Positions 15,643-25,356 are shown, counted from the first letter of the stretch. The stretch is 64,000 bases of DNA from Rariloculus sp963665575 (GCA_963665575.2 CAXXDW010000006.1:1302001-1366000), one strand, 5' to 3'. Program-made: numbers and translations. Notes: generated by a model not told the origin, from the letters alone.

Positions 15643-18399
15643 CTACCGACGCGGGACGGCTTCGCTGCCGGCCGCGATCAGCTCATTCGCCCGGAACAGG
15701 GGATCGGCCGCCTGCAGGATCTTCGCCCGGAGTTGCGCGCTGTAGTCCGGCCGTGCGGCGAGAAAGTCGTTGACCGTCGAGACCGCGCTCGAGGAGCGGT
15801 GGTTGGCGAGCGTCGCGTCGAGCCAGCGCGACGGGAAGAAGATGTCGCCGGTCGCCTGGATTTCCTCGAGGAGTTCCAGGCTCGCGAGCACGTACTTCTC
15901 CGACTGAGCGATCCTGAGCGGATGGTGGAGATTCTCGAGCGCCTCGAGCACCCACGGCTCGACTTCGCGTTGTCCGGCGTCTGCGAGCGAGGCGAAGAAC
16001 GCGTCCCTGACGGATTCGTCCGCAGACAGGGAGGGTGCGATGAACTGGAGCTTGCGCCGATTGTCCGGATTCTCCGTTCGCTCGAGCTGGGCGGCAAGGA
16101 TCGTTTCGGCGTCCGCCGGCAAGCGTATGGCGAGCGACTGCGCCAGCGCGATGAGGTCGTTCTCCGACAGGGCCAGACCCTCGATCGACATGTTTCCAGA
16201 CCAGATGTCACGCAGCTTGCGCAGTGCTTGCGGCGTGATCGCGATGTCGGCAAACGCATCGAAGCGGACTTTTCGCGAGCTTTCCTCGGTCTGATCGAGC
16301 ATCGACTGCCAGAGCGTGCTTTCGAGCTGCGCGGCCGCGTCCTGGCGCGCGTCGGCCGGCAGCAGCTTCCAGTAGATCGTCGTGAGCTGGTAGAGCTCAA
16401 GCCCAAGCAGCAACTGGTTCCTCTCACGTTCGGCGATGCCGAGCAATGCCGCGAAGTAGTCGCTGGGCCGCGGTTCGCCGCGGGCGAGCATATTCTCGTA
16501 GTGGTTGATGAGCTCGGCGGCTCTCTCGACCTCGCCAAGCGTGTCCCAGGCGAGAAGATTGCCCGAGTCTGCCGGAAACAGCCCGTAGCCGCGCCCGTCG
16601 GAATTGAAGACGAGGCGTTCGCTGCCGTCGCTCGAAAGCTCGTCGAGCGGCGTTGCCCGCGACGCGGAAACGACCGATGTGCGAAGTGCCGCGGCGCCAG
16701 CAACGGCCGCTCCGGATGCGTCGAGGTCGTTCGCCGACAAGCCGGGATCCGTCCCCGAAACGGTTGTATCGGCCATGGCCGCGATTTCAAATCGTTGCGG
16801 CCAGACCCGCCCGGCGCCGGACGGGTCGTCTTGAACGAGTACGTTGCGGCCGTCGCCTCCAGACACGGTTTCGCTGGGTCGCAGCAGCAGGGCCGGGCGC
16901 CCGGGCGTATTGACCCAGACTTCGCTCCAGCCGTCGAGATCGTCTTCAGTCGCCGCATCGAGGATTGCGATGAGGTCAGACCACGTGGCATTGGCAAAGG
17001 CGTAGCGGTCGAGGTATTCGCGCAGTCCGGCCTGAAATTGCGCTTCGCCGACGAGCGACTCGAGCTGGCGCATCATGATGGGCGCCTTGTCGTAGATGAT
17101 CGGCCCGTAAAGCTGCCCGGCTTCGTTGAGGTTCGGCAGCGGTTGACGGATCGCGTTTGCGCCGGCCGTGCGGTCGACCGAATGTGCTGCGGGCGTGTGC
17201 CGAACGAGGAAGTTCAGTTCATGGTTGATCGCCGGGAAACTCGGGTTGACGATTCTTGCGGCCATGAAGTTCGCGAACACTTCCTTGAGCCATACGTCGT
17301 CGAACCATTCCATAGTCACGAGGTTGCCGAACCACATGTGCGCGGTCTCGTGCGCGATGAGGTTCGCGCGGCCGAGCAGTTCCATGTCCGACGGCGCTTC
17401 GTCGAGCAGCAGATTGCGGGCGCGGTAGAGGATCGCCCCGGCGTGCTCCATGCCGCCATACTGAAAAGACGGGATCAGCGCGAAGTCGAGCTTCTCGAAC
17501 GGGTAGTCGATGCCGGTGTAGTCCTCCAGCCAGTCGACGGCGGCGGCGTGCAGTTCGAATATGGCCTCGATGTTGCGTTCGACGGTCACGGCGTCCGTTT
17601 CCCGGTGCAGCATCGTCATCGAGCGTCCGTTTCGCTCGCCCGTGACCGACTCGAACTCGCCCGCGACGAAGGCGAAGACATACGGGCTGATCAGGGCGGA
17701 CCGTCGGAAACGATGCGTCGTGCTCGAACCGTTCGGCGAGATGGATTCGATGGAAGCGTTCGACAGGACGCGCCATCCGGAGGGCACGGTCAACGACAGT
17801 TCGAACGTGGCCTTGAGGTCGGGCTGATCGAAGAGCGGCAACGCCGTGCGCGCCCGATCGGGGACGAAGAGGCTGTAGAGGTAGTCCGGGTTGCGGTTCA
17901 GCGCCGAGGATCCCGCGGCGAATTCGATCTCGATTTCGTTGCGTCCTCGCGCGAGCGCTGTCGCGGGGATGACGATGTGCTCGTTTTCGATGCGCCAGTC
18001 AGCGGACTCGCCGTTGCTCGCGACGCGGCGGATCCGGTCGGCGCCGCCGGTGAAGTCGATCTGAAGCGGCGTGACGGCGTCGGAGAGGTCGAACGCGATG
18101 ACGACGCGCCCGTCGATAACCGAGTCCGCCTGCTCCGGAATATCGAGGTCAAGCACGTAGTTGAGCCCCGAGATCGTCGCGGCGCGCTGCCGGGCGAGTT
18201 CTCGTGAGACGCCCGGGACGATCTCCGGTTCAGGCACGCTGCAGGCCGTCAAGGCAACGACCGCCAGAGCCGAAATGAACCGTCCCGCGTTGAAGCGGCA
18301 TCCATGCGAGGCCGTTCGACGCAAGCGCCGTGCGGGCGGGTGCCTCGACGGTCGCGGCCGTCGGCTGAACCTGCTTGCAAGCGAAGCCGTTCGATGCAA
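15643..18399 (-). CDS. M1-family aminopeptidase, lipoprotein
   Basis: A zinc aminopeptidase of the PepN/ERAP group that removes N-terminal residues from peptides. The zinc site is HETAH at residues 350-354 with the third ligand Glu373 (WLKEVF), exactly at M1 spacing. The substrate-binding GxMEN motif appears as GGMEH at 315-319, with His in place of the usual Asn. The C-terminal half is helical, as in ERAP1-like domains. A lipobox-like LTACS near residues 50-54 suggests attachment to a membrane facing the periplasm. The start is uncertain: the first 35 residues are arginine-rich and unconvincing, but no in-frame ATG occurs nearer the hydrophobic signal segment. Confidence 0.88.
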   Translation of the reverse strand: MHRTASLASRFSRRPRPSRHPPARRLRRTASHGCRFNAGRFISALAVVALTACSVPEPEIVPGVSRELARQRAATISGLNYVLDLDIPEQADSVIDGRVVIAFDLSDAVTPLQIDFTGGADRIRRVASNGESADWRIENEHIVIPATALARGRNEIEIEFAAGSSALNRNPDYLYSLFVPDRARTALPLFDQPDLKATFELSLTVPSGWRVLSNASIESISPNGSSTTHRFRRSALISPYVFAFVAGEFESVTGERNGRSMTMLHRETDAVTVERNIEAIFELHAAAVDWLEDYTGIDYPFEKLDFALIPSFQYGGMEHAGAILYRARNLLLDEAPSDMELLGRANLIAHETAHMWFGNLVTMEWFDDVWLKEVFANFMAARIVNPSFPAINHELNFLVRHTPAAHSVDRTAGANAIRQPLPNLNEAGQLYGPIIYDKAPIMMRQLESLVGEAQFQAGLREYLDRYAFANATWSDLIAILDAATEDDLDGWSEVWVNTPGRPALLLRPSETVSGGDGRNVLVQDDPSGAGRVWPQRFEIAAMADTTVSGTDPGLSANDLDASGAAVAGAAALRTSVVSASRATPLDELSSDGSERLVFNSDGRGYGLFPADSGNLLAWDTLGEVERAAELINHYENMLARGEPRPSDYFAALLGIAERERNQLLLGLELYQLTTIYWKLLPADARQDAAAQLESTLWQSMLDQTEESSRKVRFDAFADIAITPQALRKLRDIWSGNMSIEGLALSENDLIALAQSLAIRLPADAETILAAQLERTENPDNRRKLQFIAPSLSADESVRDAFFASLADAGQREVEPWVLEALENLHHPLRIAQSEKYVLASLELLEEIQATGDIFFPSRWLDATLANHRSSSAVSTVNDFLAARPDYSAQLRAKILQAADPLFRANELIAAGSEAVPRR

Positions 18400-18439
18400 G
18401 AGCTCCTGCTCCTTCGCGCTGCCTGCGCCGCAGCCGTGC

Positions 18440-19840
18440 TCAGCGCGCCTCGCGGCTCCTCCAGCCCTGGGCGTAGGTCTCGCGTGCGACCTTCGAGTAG
18501 GGCGTCGGACTCACGACGGCACGCACCTCGATTTGCTCGTGCCGCTCGACGGTGGTCTTGGCCGACCCGCCGTCTTCCTCGCCCCAGACCAGCGTGACCT
18601 CGTCGCCGATGGCAATGTCGGGGTCGGCGATGCCGAGCGACAGCACCGCGCGCTCGTTGTAGCTGTAGCCTGCGAACATCGACGCGCCGACGATCCTGCC
18701 GTTGTGGACGATCTTGTCGAACGATGCCGAGGCGTAGTTCGACAGCGGCAGATCTACATACTTGTAATGCGGTTCGCCGGGATTGAGCATCGATCTGAAT
18801 ATCGCGCCCACGTCGTCGGCGTTCCAGGCGTACGTCACCTTTCGGCGGTGGGGCTGATCGGCGATCTTCCGGAGCGCTTCCCTGCCTATGAAGTCGTGAT
18901 CGAAGTTCACGAACGATCCGTAACCGATCTCGTAGGGCGTGACGTAGTAGTCCTCGATGTGGTCCGAATAGAAGCTGCCGCCGAGAGAACCCGAGGCTTC
19001 GTAGCTCGATTCGGTGAGCCATTCGCGGTACGGCTTCATGCGCTCGCCGGTGTAAACGGCCGGCAGCGGCGACGGGATCCAACCGGATTCGAGCGTGTTG
19101 GTCGCGTAAGCTCTCGCGCCGACCTGGGCCAGGCCGAACTCGCGGCCGGCCTCGACGATGATCTCGCGAATCTCCTCGCGCTCTTCGTAAGGCCCCCAGA
19201 TCTCGAGTCCCGGCGCCCCGGCCATGCCGTGGCGCAGCGTGCGGACCTGGCGCCCGCCGATGTTCATCGCGGCCATGTGAAACATTCTGAGCTTGTCGAC
19301 CGGTCCGCCGTTGAGCTTCTCGATGAGTTCCCAGGCGTTCGGACCCTGGATCTGGAAGCGGTAGCTGATGCGGTTGACGGCCTTGCCCTTCGGGTTGCCC
19401 GGCGAACGGTCGTCCTTGGTGATCGCGACGTCATAACCGCCGGTTTCGCCATGAAACTGGATCCAGTTGGCGCACGGCGCCCGGCCGACAAAGACGAGCC
19501 TGTTCTGTTCGAGGTGAAAAAGGATGCCGTCGCCGATCACATGGCCGTCGTAACTGCACGGCACATATTGCTTGGCCCGGTTCACGGCAAAGTTCGAAAA
19601 CGTGTTGATCGCGGTGTCGGACACGAGCTTCAGCGCATCGGGGCCTTCGATGTAGATGTCGACCATGTGATGGGACTGGTCGAAAAGGACACAGCTATCG
19701 CGCCAGGCGCGCTGCTCGTCGCGCCAGTTCGTGTATTCGGACGGCACGACCGGATAGACGTAGGCGCCGATCTGCGAATCGCGCAAGAGATCCACGGGCT
19801 TTGTCGTCTGCAGGATGTCTTCCAGGCTTCGTTCACTCAT
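18440..19840 (-). CDS. LigM-like tetrahydrofolate-dependent aryl O-demethylase / GcvT family
   Basis: A 466-residue member of the aminomethyltransferase (GcvT) superfamily, in the longer branch that includes vanillate O-demethylase LigM and syringate O-demethylase DesA. These enzymes transfer a methyl group from an aryl methyl ether to tetrahydrofolate. Visible shared blocks include YTNWRDEQRAWRDSCVLFDQSHHM, RHGMAGAPGLEIWGPY, TLESGWIPSPLP and the C-terminal barrel ending near SLGIADPDIAIGDEVTLVWGEE. A GGAGGA ribosome site precedes ATG 19840. It is followed upstream by a paralogue 94 bases away on the same strand, and a third copy lies at 45418. Substrate is inferred only from family. Confidence 0.8.
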   Translation of the reverse strand: MSERSLEDILQTTKPVDLLRDSQIGAYVYPVVPSEYTNWRDEQRAWRDSCVLFDQSHHMVDIYIEGPDALKLVSDTAINTFSNFAVNRAKQYVPCSYDGHVIGDGILFHLEQNRLVFVGRAPCANWIQFHGETGGYDVAITKDDRSPGNPKGKAVNRISYRFQIQGPNAWELIEKLNGGPVDKLRMFHMAAMNIGGRQVRTLRHGMAGAPGLEIWGPYEEREEIREIIVEAGREFGLAQVGARAYATNTLESGWIPSPLPAVYTGERMKPYREWLTESSYEASGSLGGSFYSDHIEDYYVTPYEIGYGSFVNFDHDFIGREALRKIADQPHRRKVTYAWNADDVGAIFRSMLNPGEPHYKYVDLPLSNYASASFDKIVHNGRIVGASMFAGYSYNERAVLSLGIADPDIAIGDEVTLVWGEEDGGSAKTTVERHEQIEVRAVVSPTPYSKVARETYAQGWRSREAR

Positions 19841-19934
19841 GATTGCCGGTTCCTCCTCAATTGCTGCTCGGAAATCGAAAAACGCGTGATCGGGGGCCGC
19901 CGTGTCGGCTGCACGCCCGCGTTCCATCATTGTG

Positions 19935-21329
19935 TCAGTGCATACGGGTTCGCCACCCCACCGCGTACTCCTCACGCGCGACGCGAGAGTACGGCACGGG
20001 ACTCACGATTGCCCGGATCTCCGTCTGTGCGTGACGTTCGACCGTCGGTTTCGACGATCCCCCGCCCGCCTCGCCCCAGACGACGGTGACTGCGGTACCG
20101 GGCGCGCTGTAGCGGACATCGACGATGCCGAGCGACAGCATCGTGCGGCCGTTGTGCGTATAGCCTGTATAGGTTGACAGACCTACCGTCGCGCCATCGC
20201 AGACTACCTTGTCGTAGGGGAGGGTGGCGTAGTTCGCAAGCGGCAGGTCGATGAACTTCGCGCAGTCGCTGTCGCTGAACAGCGAGCCGAACGCGCGAGT
20301 GGCGTCTTCGGCCTTCCAGGCCAGCGACACCTTCCTGCGCGGCGGGTCGCCGGCGATGGCCTCGAGCGCGTCGCGGCCGATGAAGTCGTGATCGAAGCTC
20401 ACCATCGGGCCGTAGCCCAGGTCGTACGGGGTCAGGTAGTAATCGGAGATGTCGTCGGACTCGAAGCTGCCGCCGAGCGAGGCCGTGCCTTCGTAGCCTT
20501 GCGCCGGCAGCCAGCGGCGGTAGTCACTCAAGTCGTCGCCGCTGTAGATCGCCGGCACCGGCGAGGGAATCCAGCCCGATTCGAGCGCGCTCGTCGAGTA
20601 GGCCTTGGCGCCGACCAGCCGCAGTCCGAATTCCTGCCCGGCCTCGACGATGGCGTCCCGGACCACGCTGCGGTCCTTCCAGCGGCCGAACAGTTCCCAG
20701 CCGGGCTGCCCGACCATGCCGTGACGCAGCGCTCGAACCGCCCGCCCGGCGATCCGCAACGTCTCCATATTGAAGAACCTTATGTCGGGAACCGGCGCGT
20801 CAGTGAGCTTGCGCATGACTTCCTGCGCGAGCGGACCCTGGATCTGGTAGCGGTAGGCCTTGCGCAGAAGTGGCCCGGCGCGGGCCGCGGAACGCTCGTC
20901 GCGTTCGATCGATACGCCGTATCCGCCCGTCTCACCATGATATTGAACCCAGTTGTGCGCGGAAGGCCGCCCGACGAGATTGAAGGTATTCTCTGCAAGA
21001 TGAAAAAGGATGGCATCTCCGATCACGTGGCCGTCGTGGTTGCAGGCGACGAATTGCTTGGCCTTGTCGACGGCAAAGTTCCGGACGCTGTTGATGCCGA
21101 GGTCCGACAGCAGCTTGAGCGCCTCGGGACCCTCGATGTACATGTCGGTCATGTGGTGCGACTGGTCGAACAGCACGGCAGTCTCCTGCCAGGCGCGCTG
21201 CTCGTCTCTCCAGTTCGTGAATTCGGGGGGCACCACGGGAAACGCGTAGGGCCCGATCTGTGAGTTGCGCAGCATTTCAACTGGACTGGGGGCCGCTTGT
21301 AACAGATCCTCCAGACTTTGTTCGTTCAT
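19935..21329 (-). CDS. LigM-like tetrahydrofolate-dependent demethylase, second copy
   Basis: A 464-residue paralogue of the downstream gene, sharing the N-terminal FTNWRDEQRAWQETAVLFDQSHHM block, RHGMVGQPGWELFGRW, ALESGWIPSPVP and the final VVWGEAGGGSSKPTVERHAQTEIRA. The two differ throughout, so this is an old duplication rather than a recent repeat. It lacks the APGLEIWGPY form of the central motif, which suggests a different substrate. It is probably co-transcribed with the gene at 18440-19840. GcvT-superfamily membership is firm; methyl donor and product are not determined. Confidence 0.8.
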   Translation of the reverse strand: MNEQSLEDLLQAAPSPVEMLRNSQIGPYAFPVVPPEFTNWRDEQRAWQETAVLFDQSHHMTDMYIEGPEALKLLSDLGINSVRNFAVDKAKQFVACNHDGHVIGDAILFHLAENTFNLVGRPSAHNWVQYHGETGGYGVSIERDERSAARAGPLLRKAYRYQIQGPLAQEVMRKLTDAPVPDIRFFNMETLRIAGRAVRALRHGMVGQPGWELFGRWKDRSVVRDAIVEAGQEFGLRLVGAKAYSTSALESGWIPSPVPAIYSGDDLSDYRRWLPAQGYEGTASLGGSFESDDISDYYLTPYDLGYGPMVSFDHDFIGRDALEAIAGDPPRRKVSLAWKAEDATRAFGSLFSDSDCAKFIDLPLANYATLPYDKVVCDGATVGLSTYTGYTHNGRTMLSLGIVDVRYSAPGTAVTVVWGEAGGGSSKPTVERHAQTEIRAIVSPVPYSRVAREEYAVGWRTRMH

Positions 21330-21558
21330 GCTCGCTGTTGACTCCCCGGGTCAGTGAACTCAAGCCCGAGTCCGCGCCAAGGCGCGGCATTCTACCATTA
21401 CGAATGATGAATACGATTGCAGCAGCCCGGGGCGACAAACGCACCGTGCCAAGGCGCGGACAACCGCCCCGCCGAAGCCGGCTGATCAGCCCCGGCGCGC
21501 GATTGCGCTGGTGGTTGTCGGTTACGCGCCTGGCCAACTGCCGGGTGTTGGCTGCGTC

Positions 21559-22482
21559 ATGAGATTGATCAGTGCCGTCAATGCGAGCGAGTGGCTTGCG
21601 CCGCGCTACTGGTTGACCTGGGCCATCCTGGCCGCGATGCGTCTTGTGGCCCTGCTGCCGTTGTCCGTGATCGTCGCGCTCGGATCGGCGCTCGGAGAGT
21701 CGGTCCGCCTGCTTTCGCGGCGCCGCCGCAGCGTCACCGAAATCAATCTCCGGATCGCCTTTCCGGATGCGTCGGAGCGCGAGATCCGCCGGATGACGAC
21801 GATCTGCTTTCGCAATCTCGGCATTGCCGCGTTCGAACTGGGTCTCTCCTGGTGGGAAAAGGAGAGAATCCGGGCGATGTGCGAGTTCGAGGGGCTGGAG
21901 CACCTGCGTCTCGCGCTCGAGCGGGGCCGGGGCGCGATCCTGCTCACGGCTCATTTCTCTTGCCTTGAGATAGGCGGTCCCGCACTCGGTCAGCACGTCC
22001 CGTTTCAGGTCATGTACAAGCGCGCGCACAACAGACTCTTCGATGCCTTCATGCGCTACCACCGCTCGGAGTATGGGGGTGCCGCCGTCGATCATCATCG
22101 GCCGATCGCACTGATCAGGGGGCTCGGGAAGGGCTACGCGGCCTGGTACGCGCCGGATCACGACTTCGGCAGCAAGGACACCATCTTTGTACCGTTCTTC
22201 GGCGTCGAGGCCACGGCGCTTACGGCGCCGGCCCGCATCGCCCAGATCTCCGGCGCTCCCGTCGTGCCCTATTTCATTCGCCGCAAGGCGCGCGGACGGG
22301 GTTACAAACTCACGATCCTGCCGCCGCTCGAGGACTTTCCTACCGGCGATGCGTACCGCGATGCGAGAGCCGTCAATGAGCTTCTCGAACGGATGATCCT
22401 GCAGAACCCGCAGCAGTACCTCTGGTCGCACCGGCGCTACAAGAATCGCCCGGAGGGTCAGGCGCCGATCTATCCGCCCTGA
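21559..22482 (+). CDS. Lipid A / lysophospholipid acyltransferase, LpxL family
   Basis: A 307-residue membrane-associated acyltransferase of the HtrB/LpxL group, which adds a secondary acyl chain to lipid A at the inner membrane. It has an N-terminal hydrophobic helix (about residues 16-42), the catalytic H-x4-E box as HFSCLE (about residue 133), followed by QVMYKRAHNRLFDAFMRYHR and the YAPDHDFG segment, all standard for the family. The C-terminal QYLWSHRRYKNRPEG is also typical. ATG at 21559 fits the family N-terminus. Which acyl position it fills cannot be decided. Confidence 0.9.
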   Translation: MRLISAVNASEWLAPRYWLTWAILAAMRLVALLPLSVIVALGSALGESVRLLSRRRRSVTEINLRIAFPDASEREIRRMTTICFRNLGIAAFELGLSWWEKERIRAMCEFEGLEHLRLALERGRGAILLTAHFSCLEIGGPALGQHVPFQVMYKRAHNRLFDAFMRYHRSEYGGAAVDHHRPIALIRGLGKGYAAWYAPDHDFGSKDTIFVPFFGVEATALTAPARIAQISGAPVVPYFIRRKARGRGYKLTILPPLEDFPTGDAYRDARAVNELLERMILQNPQQYLWSHRRYKNRPEGQAPIYPP

Positions 22483-22593
22483 AACAGGTTCGTTGCGGCG
22501 AATCGGCGCTCCCGATTGACCGTACAGGTGGCCGACAGTTATACATGTGGTCTGACGAGGTCGGCGCAAACTCCGCGCAACGAGGTCCAAGGC

Positions 22594-22989
22594 ATGCATA
22601 AGCGACTGACGGTTCTGGCGGCTCTGGCCGCGCTCGCCGTTCCGGTGATTCCGGCATTGGCGCATCACAGCAATTCCTCCTACCAGGTCGATGAGATCAT
22701 CACGCTGGTCGGCACGGTGACGGAATGGCGCTGGTCCAATCCGCACACCTGGTTGTTCATGACCGTCGCCGACGAGGACGGCAACGAACGTGAATGGGCC
22801 GTTGAAGGCCGCGCGCCGGGCATACTCGGGAGAGCCGGCTGGCACCCGACGGTCCTGCAGGCTGGCGAGGAGGTCACCGTCCATGCGAGTCCATCCAAGG
22901 ACGGCAGCGCCGTCGGCATCATTTCCCGCGTAACCAAGGCGGACGGGACGATTCTCAGCAACCGGCCGGATTTCTTCGGCGGGGAGTAG
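22594..22989 (+). CDS. DUF6152-family secreted protein (copy 1)
   Basis: A 131-residue protein with a signal peptide (about residues 1-22) and, directly at the mature N-terminus, the His-His-Ser motif (ALAHHSNSSY), then the conserved core GTVTEWRWSNPHTWLFM. This pattern matches what I know as DUF6152, a family of unknown function; a periplasmic beta-rich domain with possible metal binding through the N-terminal histidines is inference. It is the first gene of a tandem with 23059, whose product belongs to a second secreted family. Four further DUF6152-type proteins occur in this window. Confidence 0.75.
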   Translation: MHKRLTVLAALAALAVPVIPALAHHSNSSYQVDEIITLVGTVTEWRWSNPHTWLFMTVADEDGNEREWAVEGRAPGILGRAGWHPTVLQAGEEVTVHASPSKDGSAVGIISRVTKADGTILSNRPDFFGGE

Positions 22990-23058
22990 GTTCCGCCGGG
23001 GCTCGCAGTTACATTCGACAGGACGGCGGCGATCGAAGCCGTCGAAGGACGCCGAACC

Positions 23059-23850
23059 ATGAACACCACTCGAATCGCATCGGGCGTAACCGTACTCGCC
23101 ATGAGCGTGCTGCTCGCCGGAGCGGCGGTAGCGCAGGACTCCGCGGACGCGGAAACCGTCGAGCGCCCGGATTTCACGGGCGTCTACTATCCATGGAATC
23201 CCAATGCCGCCCCGCGGCCGCAACAACCCCAGTCCGGGCCCCTGCCGCCGCCGACGCGCACCGGGCCCACAAGCGACGGTTCGACGGGGCGCAGTCCGAA
23301 CGCACCGAAGCTCACTCCGGAATATCTGGCGCAGTGGGACATCATCGCCGCTTCGCGCACGGCCGGCTCGTACGAATACGACAACATCGCAAACTGTCTG
23401 CCGCCGGGAATGCCGGCGATGATGGGCATGGCCTACGGCATGGAGATCATGCAGACCGAGGAGAGGATCACATTTTTCAGTGAGCATCAGGATGCGTTGC
23501 GGCGCGTCTACCTCGACGGCCGCGAGCCGACCGAACGCCACCTCAACGATCCGACCTATGCCGGCTATTCGACCGGCTATTGGGACGGCGATACGCTCGT
23601 CGTCGATACCGTTGCACTGACGACCAAGTCCTTCATCGACAGTTCGTCGCCGCACAGCGATCAGATGACGGTCCACGAGCGCATCCGCTTCATCGCGCCC
23701 GACGTTCTCGAGGATCGGATCACGGTCAACGACCCGATCGCCCTTGTCGAACCCTGGGAGATTGTGCGGACCTACCGGAAGGCGGCGTACCCCAACGACG
23801 AACTGCGCGAGTTTGCCTGCGCGGAAGGATTGCGCGACGCGCCGCATTAG
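23059..23850 (+). CDS. Secreted protein of unknown function, DUF6152 partner family
   Basis: A 263-residue exported protein (signal peptide to about residue 25, AAVAQ). Its centre carries TGYWDGDTLVVDTVALTTKSFIDSSSPHSDQM, a motif also seen at 24353 and in the C-terminal half of the fusion protein at 26551, so these form one family. A Pro-rich segment (about residues 50-72) follows the N-terminus. It lies 69 bases after a DUF6152 gene on the same strand. Because the same family is fused to a DUF6152 domain at 26551, the two proteins probably act together, perhaps as a periplasmic complex. Function unknown. Confidence 0.6.
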   Translation: MNTTRIASGVTVLAMSVLLAGAAVAQDSADAETVERPDFTGVYYPWNPNAAPRPQQPQSGPLPPPTRTGPTSDGSTGRSPNAPKLTPEYLAQWDIIAASRTAGSYEYDNIANCLPPGMPAMMGMAYGMEIMQTEERITFFSEHQDALRRVYLDGREPTERHLNDPTYAGYSTGYWDGDTLVVDTVALTTKSFIDSSSPHSDQMTVHERIRFIAPDVLEDRITVNDPIALVEPWEIVRTYRKAAYPNDELREFACAEGLRDAPH

Positions 23851-23945
23851 GGCCTGTCAAGGCTAACCGGGATGGCACTGTTGGCCCGACCTGTGGCCGT
23901 GCCACTCGTCCGAGCCGTCTCGACTAGCGTTAACAGTCCCTGAAG

Positions 23946-24022
23946 TGGTGGTGATGGGTGGACTTGAACCACCGACCTGCGGGTTATGAATCCGCCGCTC
24001 TAACCGGCTGAGCTACATCACC
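23946..24022 (-). tRNA. tRNA-Met (anticodon CAT)
   Basis: A complete 77-base cloverleaf on the minus strand, 5' end at 24022 and encoded CCA at 23946-23948. The acceptor stem is GGTGATG/CATCACC with discriminator A. The T stem is GGTGG/CCACC around TTCAAGT, and the anticodon loop TTCATAA puts CAT at 23986-23988. CAT can be elongator Met or the lysidine-modified Ile2 tRNA; I favour Met but cannot exclude Ile2. One A-C mismatch sits at the loop-side end of the anticodon stem. Confidence 0.9.
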
Positions 24023-24034
24023 ACGAGGCACGCG

Positions 24035-24040
24035 ATTATA
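24035..24040 (-). promoter_or_regulatory. -10 box of the tRNA promoter
   Basis: On the minus strand this reads TATAAT and ends 12 bases before the tRNA 5' end, so transcription would begin about six bases upstream of the mature tRNA. The interval is GC-rich (CGCGTGCC), the kind of discriminator seen in growth-rate-controlled stable RNA promoters. No strong -35 box was found. Confidence 0.5.
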
Positions 24041-24352
24041 AACGAGCGGCCGAGAGCCTGCGCCGCGAATGCAGTCCCGTTGCCGCAACGCAAATCGTTC
24101 ATCTGCGGGCGGGTCGGATGAGCCGTTCGCACCGCCGGCGGCAAATCCGACTTCCTCCTGTGCTCGCTGCATGGGACATTGAGTTGGCGTCTGCGGTTCC
24201 GTGTTGACCGCCGTTGACGCGCTTCCATACCATGGAACGCAAGAAACACGAAAAGTGAGAGAGTTCGGCGGGGAGCCTGGATACGACAAGCGCACCAAAG
24301 CACCGCACCGCACCCGACACGGCCCGTGGCCAAAACAACAACGGAGTTGCAC
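24041..24352. other. Non-coding stretch before the secreted gene at 24353
   Basis: About 310 bases with no frame I would support as a gene. It should contain the promoter of the gene at 24353, which has a clear ribosome site ACGGAG. I recognise no repeats or RNA structure here. Confidence 0.4.
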
Positions 24353-25345
24353 ATGACTCACAATAGACGCCGGACAGGACTTGGCTTCGGCGCACTGCTG
24401 CTTGGCGCCTTGCCGCTTGCAGCCGGCGCGCAATTCGGGGCCGGTTACGGGCCGCCACTGGAGACCATCCCGCCGCCCATGCAGTTCGAAGCTTCCGCTG
24501 AGCACTACGCCTGGCTGCGCGAGCAAGCCAACGGCGGCACCCGACATACCTTCGAGACCCTGCCACGCTGGGACGGGCTGTGGCAGACCGCCGGCAACAC
24601 GGCCATGGACAGCTTCGTCGATGCGCCGCGTTTCGAGGGCCAGGTACGCGAAGGCGTGCTCACCCCCGAATACGAAGCGGCCTACAAGGAGCGCTGGCGC
24701 GAGCAAATCGAGCTCGGCGAGGTCCAGTACGACCGGCTCACCCACTGCGAGCCACAGGGCTATCCGCGCATCCTGCTCGAACCCTACACGCACGAATTCA
24801 TCAACCTGCCGCAGCAGTCGTACTTCATCAACGACTTCGCAAGCTCCGTACGGCGGATCCATATCGGCCAGGAGCACACGAACATCATGGGCACGCACTC
24901 ATGGTACGGTGACATCGTGGGATTCTGGGACGGCGACAGGCTCGTCACCCACACTGTCGATCTCCTGCCTGCCGACTTTACGCGCTGGGCGCCGATGACG
25001 AGCAACCAGTTCGAGTCCGTGGAGGTCTGGGAACTGAAGTCCTATCCGGACGGCGTGGAACGGCTCGAGGTCCAGGTGACGTTCTACGATTCCAATGCGT
25101 TCGTGAAACCGGTGCATGCCGTATACGCATACCGGCGAGCCGGCGATCTGGAAGCTGCCGGCTACCGCGTCGTGCACTGGGAATGCGAACTGACCAACAA
25201 CGCGCTCATGGACGCGCAGGGCTCGACGACCTACCGCCTGCCAGGCGAGGAAGGGTTTGTGGACCCGCGGGGCTATACGCTCTTTCCGGAGCTGCCCGGC
25301 CAGTCGCGCGACCCGATCTACAACACGACGCTGCCGGTCGATTGA
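24353..25345 (+). CDS. Secreted protein of unknown function, DUF6152 partner family
   Basis: A 330-residue exported protein with a signal peptide ending near residue 24 (LPLAAGAQ). It shares with 23059 and the fusion at 26551 the motif VGFWDGDRLVTHTVDL followed by an acidic, beta-rich C-terminal half (ESVEVWELKSYPDGVERLEVQVTFYD). ATG at 24353 is preceded by ACGGAG. The stop is 11 bases before a DUF6152 gene, so the pair is one transcription unit, here with the partner gene first. Function unknown; the conserved pairing is the main clue. Confidence 0.65.
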   Translation: MTHNRRRTGLGFGALLLGALPLAAGAQFGAGYGPPLETIPPPMQFEASAEHYAWLREQANGGTRHTFETLPRWDGLWQTAGNTAMDSFVDAPRFEGQVREGVLTPEYEAAYKERWREQIELGEVQYDRLTHCEPQGYPRILLEPYTHEFINLPQQSYFINDFASSVRRIHIGQEHTNIMGTHSWYGDIVGFWDGDRLVTHTVDLLPADFTRWAPMTSNQFESVEVWELKSYPDGVERLEVQVTFYDSNAFVKPVHAVYAYRRAGDLEAAGYRVVHWECELTNNALMDAQGSTTYRLPGEEGFVDPRGYTLFPELPGQSRDPIYNTTLPVD

Positions 25346-25356
25346 AGGAGAGCACG

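Noticed and set aside
15604..18207. 867-codon plus-strand open frame opposite the aminopeptidase
   Set aside because: It lies antisense to a clear M1 peptidase with all motifs. Its composition (many Arg, Asp, Gly) is typical of antisense frames in GC-rich DNA.
18300..18430. Possible further copies of the 12785 repeat near the aminopeptidase start
   Set aside because: Only short shared words such as CATCCATGC are present; there is no 80-base unit.
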